Below are positions 1 through 5,782 of a stretch of DNA of 8,505 bases, piece by piece (position 1 is the first letter of the stretch; every line of letters starts with the position of its first letter). The notes beneath the pieces are model-generated. The model did not search any database and was not told where the DNA came from. It saw only the letters and a list, made by a program, of their open reading frames with translations. The translations under genes were made by a program, and so were the position numbers. Source of the stretch: CAIUMH01 sp037142475 (GTDB taxonomy: Bacteria > Actinomycetota > Acidimicrobiia > Acidimicrobiales > RAAP-2); the NCBI GenBank assembly GCA_037142475.1, contig JBAXAR010000087.1, forward strand, positions 1 through 8,505. The letters are read 5' to 3'.

Positions 1-818
1 GCGTAGATGAGTCCGATGGCAACCGCCTCACCGTGGCGAAGCTGCGTCACTCGTCCGTCAATTCCCTCTCGACGCCGCTCAAGACCCACTGCTTCGATGG
101 CGTGGGCGAGGGTGTGGCCGTAGTTGAGAATCATGCGCCGACCGCCTTCGCGCTCGTCGGCTGCCACGACCTCAGCCTTGATCGAAGCGCATCGAGCGAC
201 CTGGTCCTCGATGTCTTCGGAGAGAATCGCCGCAGACGGGTCCTCGTTCCCAAGAAACGCGTATTTCGCCATCTCTCCCCGACCGCACGCCCACTCGCCA
301 GGTGGGAGCGTCCCGAGGATCTCGGTGTCGGCGAGCACGAACGAGGGCTGCCAGAAGGCGCCGACGAGGTTTTTACCTTCAGGGAGGTTCACGCCGGTCT
401 TTCCGCCGATCGCGGCATCAACCTGCGAGAGCAGGGTGGTGGCCACGGTGGCATATCGGATTCCTCGGTGGTACGACGCTGCAGCGAAGCCAGCAACGTC
501 GCTGACGAGTCCCCCACCGACGGCGATCACGAGATCCTGGCGTGAGATTTCCAACTCGACGAAGCGTCGGCACAGCATCTCAATGGTGGCCAGCGACTTG
601 GCGTCTTCGCCATCGCCGATCAGCACCGTGTCGAAGGCAATCCCTGGATCCAAATCTTCCAACCATCGCGCCTCGACGAGTGGCTGTTGCGTCACGATCA
701 CTGCTCGATGTGCCTCGCCGGCAACGTGGGCAATTTCGACTGCAAGGCCGGCTCGCGCTCCCGGACCCACCACGACGTCATAGGGGCGGGGCTCGACCGC
801 AACGTTGATCCTGCGCAT
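1..818 (-). CDS. aroB: 3-dehydroquinate synthase (partial, C-terminus beyond window)
   Basis: AroB converts DAHP to 3-dehydroquinate, the second step of the shikimate pathway, using NAD and a divalent metal in the cytoplasm. My translation of the minus strand gives 272 residues, against roughly 360 for the family, so about a quarter is missing past the left edge. Landmarks visible in order: the NAD-binding glycine motif VGGGLVSDVAGF (residues 100-111), TTLLSQVDAAIGGKTGVN (127-144), KNLVG (149-153), RGEMAKY with probable metal ligand E182, NYGHTLAHAIE with probable ligand H235 (232-242), and RHGEAVAIGL with probable ligand H262. The ATG start shares one base with the aroK stop (TGATG), implying coupled translation. 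Between H239 and H262 there are about ten more residues than I recall in the E. coli enzyme. Identity is very secure; only the 3' end is unseen. Confidence 0.96.
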   Translation of the reverse strand, partial: MRRINVAVEPRPYDVVVGPGARAGLAVEIAHVAGEAHRAVIVTQQPLVEARWLEDLDPGIAFDTVLIGDGEDAKSLATIEMLCRRFVELEISRQDLVIAVGGGLVSDVAGFAAASYHRGIRYATVATTLLSQVDAAIGGKTGVNLPEGKNLVGAFWQPSFVLADTEILGTLPPGEWACGRGEMAKYAFLGNEDPSAAILSEDIEDQVARCASIKAEVVAADEREGGRRMILNYGHTLAHAIEAVGLERRREGIDGRVTQLRHGEAVAIGLIY

Positions 819-1333
819 CAAGCGCCCTCGACGATCGCTTGGACTGCTTTCGCGATTTCGTCGGGTGAAAGCTCGTCAACCACGATCGTGTGATCAGCCA
901 CTTCGTCGTAGAGGCTCTTTCGATCAGCATGCAATGAGGTGAGCTTGCCAAGGGGGTCACCAGCGAGGAGGGGGCGCGAGGGATTGTGTCCCACTCGAGC
1001 GGCCGCCACCTCAGGACTCACGGCGAGATGGATCACGATGGCTCGCTCACGCAACATTGACCGAGCTTCCGGCGTGGTGATGATGCCACCGCCTGCGGCA
1101 ATGATGACGGGGGCGGGTGTCGAGAGTGCTTGGTCGAGGGCTGCGACCTCAAGCAGACGAAAGGCGGCCTCGCCCTCGTCGTGAAAAAGAGAAGCGACGG
1201 ATCGGCCCTCAGCCTTTTCCACCATGCGGTCAGTGTCGAGAACCTTTGCCGTGGTTCTCCGGGCCAGACAGGATGCCGCCGAAGATTTGCCCGACCCCAT
1301 CAGGCCAACCAGCACCACGGGGCGGTCCACCAT
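818..1333 (-). CDS. aroK: shikimate kinase
   Basis: This enzyme phosphorylates shikimate at the 3-hydroxyl with ATP, the fifth step of the shikimate pathway. The 171-aa product is of normal size. Seen: the Walker A P-loop GLMGSGKS (residues 10-17), DTD with probable shikimate/Mg ligands D33 and D35, FR with shikimate-binding R59, GGG (81-83), the LID arginine in RPLL (R120), and R138 near the C-terminus. I chose the ATG at 1333 because it forms TGATG with the aroC stop, the same junction type as aroK-aroB. A GTG one codon upstream (1336) is an equally possible start and would give a 4-base overlap. No clear Shine-Dalgarno sequence precedes either start, which fits translation by termination-reinitiation from aroC. 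Confidence 0.96.
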   Translation of the reverse strand: MVDRPVVLVGLMGSGKSSAASCLARRTTAKVLDTDRMVEKAEGRSVASLFHDEGEAAFRLLEVAALDQALSTPAPVIIAAGGGIITTPEARSMLRERAIVIHLAVSPEVAAARVGHNPSRPLLAGDPLGKLTSLHADRKSLYDEVADHTIVVDELSPDEIAKAVQAIVEGA

Positions 1334-2523
1334 CACGTCGAGATGGCGGCAGACGGCGTCTCCCCAAGATGAGCGACGAAGGACTGGTGGTTCCGGGTGA
1401 ACTCGGCGACTGAGTCGCCGCCGAACTTTCGGAGCGACTCGGTTGCGAGGACCAGCGCCACCATCGCCTCGGCCACCACGCCCATCGCCGGGACCGCGGT
1501 GACATCGGTCCGCTCCTTGAATGAGACGGTCGATTCCTTGGTGGCCACATCGACCGTCTCGAGGACCGGGCGGTTCAAGGTGGCGAGGGGCTTCATCGCA
1601 GCGCGGATAGCGAGGAGGCCACCCGTCGTCATCCCACCTTCGATGCCGCCAGCCCGAGCAGTCGTACGAACGAATCCACCTGATGCGGTGTCCTCTGCAT
1701 CGAAGGTGATCGCATCGTGCGCCACTGATCCAGGCTGCGTCGCCTGCTCGAAGGCTTGGCCCAGCTCCACACCCTTGACGGCTTGGATACTCATGATGGC
1801 CTGGGCGAGCATCCCGTCGATCTTCCGATCCCAGTGCACGTGGCTCCCCAGACCCAGAGGAACGCCAAAACCGAGAACCTCAGAGATCCCGCCAAGCGAG
1901 TCTCCGGCTTTGGCCGCAGCCTTGATCGCCGCAATCATCCGGCCCGATGCTTCAGGCTCGAGACAACGGACCTCATCGGCGTCGATGCGCTCAAGATCCC
2001 CAGCCTCGGGACGTGCCAACCCATCGGACGCCTGATCACCCAATCGGACTGTGTGGCTGAGAACGGTGGTTCCGATCTCGGCAAGCAGCGCCTTGGCCAG
2101 GGCGCCAGCGGCAACTCGCGCCGCCGTCTCTCGTGCCGACGCTCGCTCGAGGACGTCTCGTGCGTCGTCGAAGCCATACTTCTGCATCCCAACAAGATCG
2201 GCATGACCTGGTCGAGGAGTCGACAGGACCCCCGAAGGGGCTCCTGGATGAGGGGACATCTCCTCAGTCCATTTCGGCCATTCCGTGTTTCGGATTTCTA
2301 TGGCCACGGGAGAACCCAAGGTCCGTCCATGGCGGATACCGCTCAAAAGGGCGATCTCATCGACTTCGAACCGCATGCGAGGTCCACGTCCGAAACCCAG
2401 ACGACGACGGGCCAACTCGTCTTGGACCTGCTTCTCGGTCACCCTGAGCCCGGCGGGGAGCCCTTCGACAATGACGACGAGCGCCTGCCCGTGAGATTCT
2501 CCTGCGGTCAAGAAGCGCAACAT
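1333..2523 (-). CDS. aroC: chorismate synthase
   Basis: AroC converts 5-enolpyruvylshikimate-3-phosphate to chorismate with reduced FMN, the last common step to the aromatic amino acids and other chorismate products. The 396-aa length is normal for the longer actinobacterial form. Signatures seen: GESHG near the N-terminus (residues 8-12, including catalytic-type H11), RRRLGFGRGPRM (about 39-50), RPGHAD around residue 105 with the second conserved histidine, RASARETAARVAAG, GGIEGGMTTG and RTDVTAVPA. It is the first gene of the tight aroC-aroK-aroB cluster. Upstream, 51 bases separate it from the co-directional NfuA-like gene. A TAGGCT hexamer ends 7 bases before the ATG and no good Shine-Dalgarno sequence is present, so it may have its own leaderless promoter, with or without readthrough from nfuA. 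Confidence 0.97.
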   Translation of the reverse strand: MLRFLTAGESHGQALVVIVEGLPAGLRVTEKQVQDELARRRLGFGRGPRMRFEVDEIALLSGIRHGRTLGSPVAIEIRNTEWPKWTEEMSPHPGAPSGVLSTPRPGHADLVGMQKYGFDDARDVLERASARETAARVAAGALAKALLAEIGTTVLSHTVRLGDQASDGLARPEAGDLERIDADEVRCLEPEASGRMIAAIKAAAKAGDSLGGISEVLGFGVPLGLGSHVHWDRKIDGMLAQAIMSIQAVKGVELGQAFEQATQPGSVAHDAITFDAEDTASGGFVRTTARAGGIEGGMTTGGLLAIRAAMKPLATLNRPVLETVDVATKESTVSFKERTDVTAVPAMGVVAEAMVALVLATESLRKFGGDSVAEFTRNHQSFVAHLGETPSAAIST

Positions 2524-2530
2524 GAAGTGC

Positions 2531-2536
2531 AGCCTA
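2531..2536 (-). promoter_or_regulatory. candidate -10 element for a leaderless aroC transcript
   Basis: The minus strand reads TAGGCT here, matching the actinobacterial TANNNT -10 consensus. Seven bases separate it from the ATG of aroC, so transcription would begin at or next to the start codon. No TTGACA-like -35 was recognised. The case rests on this spacing and on similar hexamers before three other starts in the window. Confidence 0.45.
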
Positions 2537-2574
2537 CGCGGACCACGACCACTGGCCGTGACCTGCGATGCCGG

Positions 2575-3234
2575 TCAGTTGGCGTAGAAGGGATTCTCGC
2601 CGACCGCGTGGTCGGTGACGTCAATGATCTCGGTCAGTTCAGGCAACTGATCACGAAGGGTCACTTCAATGCCCTGCGTCAGAGTCATTCGTGACATCGC
2701 ACATCCCTGACAACCTCCGGAGAGCGCTAGGTACGCCACCCCGTTCTCCTCGTCCATCGCCACCAGGTCGGCGCGGCCACCGTGCCCAGCGATGGAGGGA
2801 TTGACCTCCGACTCCAACGCGGCAATCGCTCGAACAGCCAAGGGGCCTTCGAGTCCCTGAGCGATGATCGCCTCGGGCACGCCGGGAGCAACCTCAGCGG
2901 GGGTCGGGGTGTTCGGGTTAACCATCACGAGGCCGCCGCCGTCATCCTCGGAAAACTCAAGGCGTCCGCCACGAAGGCGCTCAATGCTCTGCGCCGGGAC
3001 CACAACGGTCACCTCGCCGTCGACGTAGACGGCGTCATCGTCACCCGCATCGTTGTGGGCCTGGAAGTAGAGGTCGTAGGTGAACTTTCCGCCCTCGACA
3101 CCGCGCACCTCAAGCCAGAGTGCAAGCTCTGAGGAATTCGCCTCCTGGGCAAGCGCGTCACTCACGACCTTCGCTGCCGGTTCGGTGATCGAGACGACGA
3201 CGTCGCTAACGAATGTTTCAGTGGTCTGTGCCAT
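2575..3234 (-). CDS. NfuA-like Fe-S cluster carrier (degenerate A-type domain plus NifU-like CxxC domain)
   Basis: Proteins of this architecture bind a 4Fe-4S cluster at the dimer interface through a CxxC motif and pass it to apo-enzymes. The product is 219 aa from the chosen ATG. The N-terminal part (about 13-110) looks like an A-type carrier (HesB/IscA) fold, with ITEPAAKVV and GVEGGKFTYDLYF. It has glycine where true A-type carriers have cysteine, as I recall for E. coli NfuA. The C-terminal NifU-like domain (about 140-210) carries GGCQGCAMSRMTL, with C175 and C178 as cluster ligands. The reading frame stays open another 441 bases upstream, but that part is antisense to a convincing plus-strand gene. 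I prefer the ATG at 3234 over the one at 3240, because a TAGACT hexamer ends 7 bases before 3234 and only 1 base before 3240. The gene lies just upstream of aroC on the same strand. Confidence 0.9.
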   Translation of the reverse strand: MAQTTETFVSDVVVSITEPAAKVVSDALAQEANSSELALWLEVRGVEGGKFTYDLYFQAHNDAGDDDAVYVDGEVTVVVPAQSIERLRGGRLEFSEDDGGGLVMVNPNTPTPAEVAPGVPEAIIAQGLEGPLAVRAIAALESEVNPSIAGHGGRADLVAMDEENGVAYLALSGGCQGCAMSRMTLTQGIEVTLRDQLPELTEIIDVTDHAVGENPFYAN

Positions 3235-3241
3235 GCGCATC

Positions 3242-3247
3242 AGTCTA
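3242..3247 (-). promoter_or_regulatory. candidate -10 element for the nfuA-like gene (leaderless)
   Basis: The minus strand reads TAGACT (TANNNT), with a 7-base gap to the ATG at 3234. It sits in the narrow divergent space shared with the cysteine-rich gene. No -35 was recognised. Confidence 0.4.
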
Positions 3248-3278
3248 GAGGTCAGCGGGCGCTTGTGGCACGGGGCAC

Positions 3279-3284
3279 TAGCGT
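3279..3284 (+). promoter_or_regulatory. candidate -10 element for the cysteine-rich gene (leaderless)
   Basis: The plus strand reads TAGCGT, ending 7 bases before the GTG at 3292. If this is the promoter, it excludes the upstream GTG at 3265 as the main start, because that codon would not be transcribed. No -35 is apparent. Confidence 0.35.
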
Positions 3285-3291
3285 CTGCGGT

Positions 3292-4038
3292 GTGGTCTCT
3301 TCTCCTCACGATGCACGCGAATGGGTCAGCTTCGAAGATGAGGAGGAGGAGCGCACCTGGCGATTCGACCTGACATTCCTCGAGAGCAGTTGGGAATGCA
3401 TCTTTGGAGACGGCTGCCAGGGGGTGTTGACTGGCCCGACCCCAGAACTGGTCCAAGGCTGTTGTAGTTACGGAGCCCACCTCATCGACGAGGAAGATGC
3501 AGCACGAGTAGTGAGCCGTGCATCGGAGCTGACCGATGACGAGTGGCAGTTCCGGAGCATCGCTCCTGACGAGCTCGTGACCACTAGCGACGACGGCGAG
3601 CTGGTGACCGTGCTGATCGACGACGCCTGTGTTTTTCTCAACCGGCCCGGCTTCAGCGCTGGTCCCGGATGCGCGTTCCACACTGCTGCGCTTCGCCGAG
3701 ATCAGAGTTACATCGGCTGGAAGCCTGAAGTCTGCTGGCAGCTACCCCTCCGCCGAGAAGACGAAGTGATCGCCGACGACCATGTCGTCACCTCGATTGG
3801 GCAATGGGAGCGACGCCACTGGGGAGAAGGTGGCGAGGAGTTTCATTGGTGGTGCTCCGAGGACCCAACGGCCCACCGTGGCCGCTCTCGCGTCCTTGAT
3901 TCGATGCGAGACGAACTCGTCGAAATGGTGGGTGCACGGACCTACGCCCGACTGGTGGCCTTTGTGGACGAGCGCGCCGCCTCCTCCAAGCAAGGCGTCC
4001 CCCTCCCACACCCCGTGGTTCGCTTCAAAACCCCCTAG
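3292..4038 (+). CDS. cysteine-cluster (putative metal-chelating) protein of unknown function
   Basis: I cannot name this gene precisely. It resembles cysteine-cluster proteins annotated as putative zinc/iron chelators (YkgJ / DUF3109 type), with conserved-looking blocks: WECIFGDGCQG with C36 and C42, GCCSYGAHL with C57, C58 and H63, DACVFLNRPGF with C113, GPGCAFHTAAL with C127, WKPEVCWQLPL with C148, and WWCSED with C188. The spacing C-x5-C-x14-CC followed by three or four more cysteines suggests a bound metal or Fe-S cluster, but that is inference. No signal peptide or membrane segment is visible, so it should be cytoplasmic; the N-terminus is rich in Asp/Glu. From the GTG at 3292 it is 248 aa; a GTG at 3265 would add nine residues. 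It is divergent from the NfuA-like Fe-S carrier, so shared Fe-S biology is possible. Confidence 0.82.
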   Translation: MVSSPHDAREWVSFEDEEEERTWRFDLTFLESSWECIFGDGCQGVLTGPTPELVQGCCSYGAHLIDEEDAARVVSRASELTDDEWQFRSIAPDELVTTSDDGELVTVLIDDACVFLNRPGFSAGPGCAFHTAALRRDQSYIGWKPEVCWQLPLRREDEVIADDHVVTSIGQWERRHWGEGGEEFHWWCSEDPTAHRGRSRVLDSMRDELVEMVGARTYARLVAFVDERAASSKQGVPLPHPVVRFKTP

Positions 4039-4046
4039 GGGTGAAG
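4023..4046. terminator. possible bidirectional terminator hairpin at a convergent gene end
   Basis: CTTCA (4023-4027) pairs with TGAAG (4042-4046), and CCCC (4031-4034) pairs with GGGG (4038-4041) around a CTA loop, leaving an AAA bulge on the left arm. It spans the TAG stop of the cysteine-rich gene and lies 32 bases past the stop of the convergent 71-aa gene. No T-run follows on either strand, so it is at best a weak or factor-assisted terminator. Confidence 0.3.
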
Positions 4047-4078
4047 TCGATCAGGGAGCGAGTGGCCTCTCGACGTCG

Positions 4079-4294
4079 TCAGACCAGTTCGTCGTCAAGG
4101 GGATCGTGGTCGTCACCTGATGGCGAAGGGGTTTCTCCGAGAATGCGGTCGTAGTCGTCCTCTTCAGCGAGGCACCACGCGGCGTGAGTGTCCTCAGGCT
4201 CCGCTCCGCACTCTGGGCACGTCTTGGCTTCTGGCCCAAAGGACCGCTTGAGGCTGCGCGCCTCTTCGAATCTGCGGTGTCGACCCTTCTTCAC
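4079..4294 (-). CDS. small putative zinc-binding protein (71 aa), function unknown
   Basis: Unrecognised small protein. The N-terminus is strongly basic (KKGRHRRFEEARSLKR, residues 2-17), followed by a compact putative metal site CPECGAEPEDTHAAWC with spacing C26-x2-C29-x7-H37-x3-C41. A highly acidic tail follows (EEDDYD, then GDDHDPLDDE). The charge split and CCHC pattern suggest a nucleic-acid- or protein-binding zinc-ribbon-like domain; that role is inference. The start is the GTG at 4294 because a good Shine-Dalgarno (GAGGAG, 4300-4305 on the minus strand) lies 5 bases upstream. The open frame continues to an ATG at 4423, but that extension looks like low-complexity, non-coding translation. 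Its 3' end converges on the cysteine-rich gene with 40 bases between stops. Confidence 0.72.
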   Translation of the reverse strand: MKKGRHRRFEEARSLKRSFGPEAKTCPECGAEPEDTHAAWCLAEEDDYDRILGETPSPSGDDHDPLDDELV

Positions 4295-4299
4295 GACCA

Positions 4300-4305
4300 C
4301 TCCTC
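4300..4305 (-). promoter_or_regulatory. ribosome binding site deciding the 71-aa gene start
   Basis: GAGGAG on the minus strand lies 5 bases before the GTG at 4294. It supports this internal start over the longer open frame beginning at 4423. Confidence 0.6.
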
Positions 4306-4492
4306 GCTCCCCGAAGGGGACATGCACCCTACCGATCCACCTGCGACGCAGGCCACGGCGGCCTGACGATGCAAGCGGGCAGCCCTGCCCCTGCTGCGCA
4401 GCGACAGACGGATGCTTCCCCACCTGATCTGCTCACTCTACCGCCAAGCCCGACCCCCGACGGAGCGACCCGCTGCCACTACCATCCGATTC

Positions 4493-4499
4493 AGGAGGT
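4493..4499 (+). promoter_or_regulatory. strong Shine-Dalgarno of the 77-aa gene
   Basis: AGGAGGT is a perfect anti-16S match lying 5 bases before the ATG at 4505. It fixes the start even though the frame is open upstream, and it contrasts with the other genes in the window, most of which have weak or no Shine-Dalgarno. Confidence 0.8.
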
Positions 4500-4504
4500 C
4501 CACC

Positions 4505-4738
4505 ATGAGCAACACGTTTGACCCAGAGGCCATGATCACCAGATTCGCCGAGCGAGCATCGGCGGTTCGCGAGCGCGCCATGCCTCCGATCGAGGGGCCG
4601 GAGCGCAAGGCCTGGATGGACCGAGCCCAGCAGGACTTCATGGATTACGCCATGATCGCCGACGCCAACGCCACTCTTATCGACGGAGTCTTAACGCTGG
4701 AGATCGATCTTCGCCCTCGCCCAGAGGCTCAGGACTGA
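4505..4738 (+). CDS. small conserved-looking protein of unknown function (77 aa)
   Basis: I do not assign a function. The product begins MSNTFDPEAMITRFAERA and continues with a charged, probably helical first half containing MPPIEGPERKAWMDRAQQDF. A second part reads MDYAMIADANATLIDGVLTLEIDLRP, which looks like a helix followed by a short beta hairpin. The pattern resembles small hypothetical proteins I associate with actinobacteria, but this is memory and was not checked. There are no cysteines, signal peptide or membrane segment. The perfect Shine-Dalgarno at normal spacing makes it a convincing, possibly well-translated gene. Its stop lies only 10 bases from the stop of the convergent flavin-reductase-like gene, leaving no room for an intrinsic terminator between them. 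Confidence 0.85.
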   Translation: MSNTFDPEAMITRFAERASAVRERAMPPIEGPERKAWMDRAQQDFMDYAMIADANATLIDGVLTLEIDLRPRPEAQD

Positions 4739-4748
4739 CACCGAATTC

Positions 4749-5297
4749 CTAGCCCCCGTAGTTCATCCTCGTGTCCTCCATGCGCAGGAGCTCGACGGAT
4801 CGCTCCGAGGCTGGACCAGCGAGTACCTCCTCGGAAGCACCTGCTCCGACGACTTCGGCAAGATAGAGGCGATGGCTCTCGAAGTCCACGGTCGAGTTGA
4901 CGACCAGATCCATCCACGCCGCAGCGGCGCCGAGCACTGGTGTCCCGAGACCGCTGATCGCCACAGCATGGCCAGCCATGGCCACGGGTCGGCCTGACTC
5001 GTCCAGCGTGACATCTTCGACCGGCTTGACGAAGCGCCGGACGATCCCTCGATCCTCACGTCGGAGAATCGACAGAGATGCGACACCAGTGGCATCAAGC
5101 AACGATTCGGTTCGCGATCCGTGTTCCACACTGAATGCCACCACTCGAGGCGAGGTCGCCACCTGGGTCGCGAGATTGAGCGTCATGAGGTTCCATGGCC
5201 CGGAGTCAGGATCCCCCGTCGAGCCCAGGAGGTACAGACCGGTGGGGAGACTCCACAGGACACGGCGGGCCACCACATCATCGAGAGGTGGCTTCAT
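4749..5297 (-). CDS. flavin reductase-like (FMN-binding split-barrel) domain protein
   Basis: The 182-aa product matches the flavin-reductase-like split-barrel family, whose members bind FMN and often reduce flavin for a partner monooxygenase. Seen: an N-terminal ARRVLWSLPTGLYLLGS strand region; NLMTLNLATQVATSPRVVAFSV (about 36-57), the usual flavin-phosphate-contact region; HGSRTESLLDATGVASLSIL, corresponding to the family's T-x-x-L-I...G-x-x-x-V-N block; and a late DFESHRLYLAEVVGAG strand. No partner oxygenase is adjacent, so its substrate is unknown; an F420- or heme-related split-barrel role cannot be excluded. I chose the ATG at 5297, which overlaps the lipoprotein stop as TGATG; a GTG directly upstream (5300) is an alternative. 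It is the last gene of the tyrS-lipoprotein-flavin reductase cluster. Confidence 0.88.
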   Translation of the reverse strand: MKPPLDDVVARRVLWSLPTGLYLLGSTGDPDSGPWNLMTLNLATQVATSPRVVAFSVEHGSRTESLLDATGVASLSILRREDRGIVRRFVKPVEDVTLDESGRPVAMAGHAVAISGLGTPVLGAAAAWMDLVVNSTVDFESHRLYLAEVVGAGASEEVLAGPASERSVELLRMEDTRMNYGG

Positions 5298-5782
5298 CAC
5301 TGTCCTGGGACCACGACAGTGGTCTCGGTTGAGAGTGGTCCTCCAAGAATCGCCACAGACCGGGCCTCGGCCTGAGCAAGCAGTGCGATGCCCTCGTGCC
5401 GTTTCGCAGCGAAGAGAGCCACGCTCGAGGGTTTCGTGGGAGCGTCGTAGCAGGCGTTCGCGGCCGCTCCAAGGGCGTTGTAGGCCTTCCCAAGAAGCGT
5501 CGTGAGGGTGGCGTCAGGCCCGGGGAGATTGTCATTCGCTTTCTGGACGTCGAGCAGAAGCGACGCACAGACGGTATGCGCTTCATTGGGAGCACCAGTT
5601 CGATTGAGGACAGAGGCCGCGGTGCCTGTGGTCTGGCGGATGGTGGCGATGCTGGCGCCAAGCCCGGTCCCTGTCTCCCAGCTCCGGAAGCGCTCGCGCG
5701 CCGATCCAGCCTGATCTTGGCTCGAGCACCCGGTGATGAGAAGTCCGAGAACAACAAGCCCCGTGGCTGTTCTCCGATTCAT
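5297..5782 (-). CDS. small putative lipoprotein (161 aa)
   Basis: The N-terminus has a classical lipoprotein signal: basic MNRRTATG, a hydrophobic core LVVLGLLI, then lipobox ITGC with C19 as the lipidated residue. The mature part starts SSQDQAGSARERF and is mostly Ala/Thr/Leu-rich and probably helical. It has two further cysteines, in HTVCASLLLDVQKAND and NACYDAP, which could form a disulfide outside the membrane. No recognised domain and no assigned function. The ATG overlaps the tyrS stop by 4 bases (ATGA), and its own stop overlaps the next gene (TGATG), so it is almost certainly co-translated with both neighbours. Export and lipidation are inferred from the motif only. Confidence 0.87.
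   Translation of the reverse strand: MNRRTATGLVVLGLLITGCSSQDQAGSARERFRSWETGTGLGASIATIRQTTGTAASVLNRTGAPNEAHTVCASLLLDVQKANDNLPGPDATLTTLLGKAYNALGAAANACYDAPTKPSSVALFAAKRHEGIALLAQAEARSVAILGGPLSTETTVVVPGQ

Larger units (their letters stand above)
4295..4504. other. divergent intergenic region with two small inverted repeats
   Basis: This 210-base gap separates the 71-aa gene (minus) and the 77-aa gene (plus) and must hold both promoters. Two short hairpins are visible: CAGGCC-ACGGC-GGCCTG at 4349-4365, and GGGCA-GCCC-TGCCC at 4377-4390. TACCAT at 4480-4485 matches TANNNT and could be a -10 for the 77-aa gene, placing a start site close to its Shine-Dalgarno, but the match is weak. I saw no other gene here. 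Confidence 0.35.

Noticed and set aside
124..783. Plus-strand open frame opposite aroB
   Set aside because: Ser/Arg/Pro-rich shadow translation; the minus strand encodes a clear 3-dehydroquinate synthase.
1756..2694. Long plus-strand open frame opposite aroC and the end of nfuA
   Set aside because: It is a shadow of aroC in a GC-rich sequence; the translation has no recognisable motif, whereas aroC is unmistakable.
3235..3681. Long N-terminal extension of the NfuA-like frame on the minus strand
   Set aside because: It is antisense to the cysteine-rich gene, whose plus-strand translation shows repeated motif-like Cys blocks. The extension resembles no known domain, and the 219-aa form already has complete NfuA architecture.
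4295..4423. Upstream extension of the 71-aa gene, with an ATG at 4423
   Set aside because: Composition is Gly/Arg-rich and unlike a domain, and the Shine-Dalgarno sits at the internal GTG.
4412..4504. Upstream extension of the 77-aa gene
   Set aside because: The perfect AGGAGGT lies inside this extension at the right distance for the ATG at 4505.
4739..4748. GAATTC palindrome between convergent stops
   Set aside because: A six-base palindrome in a 10-base gap, too short to act as a terminator and expected by chance.
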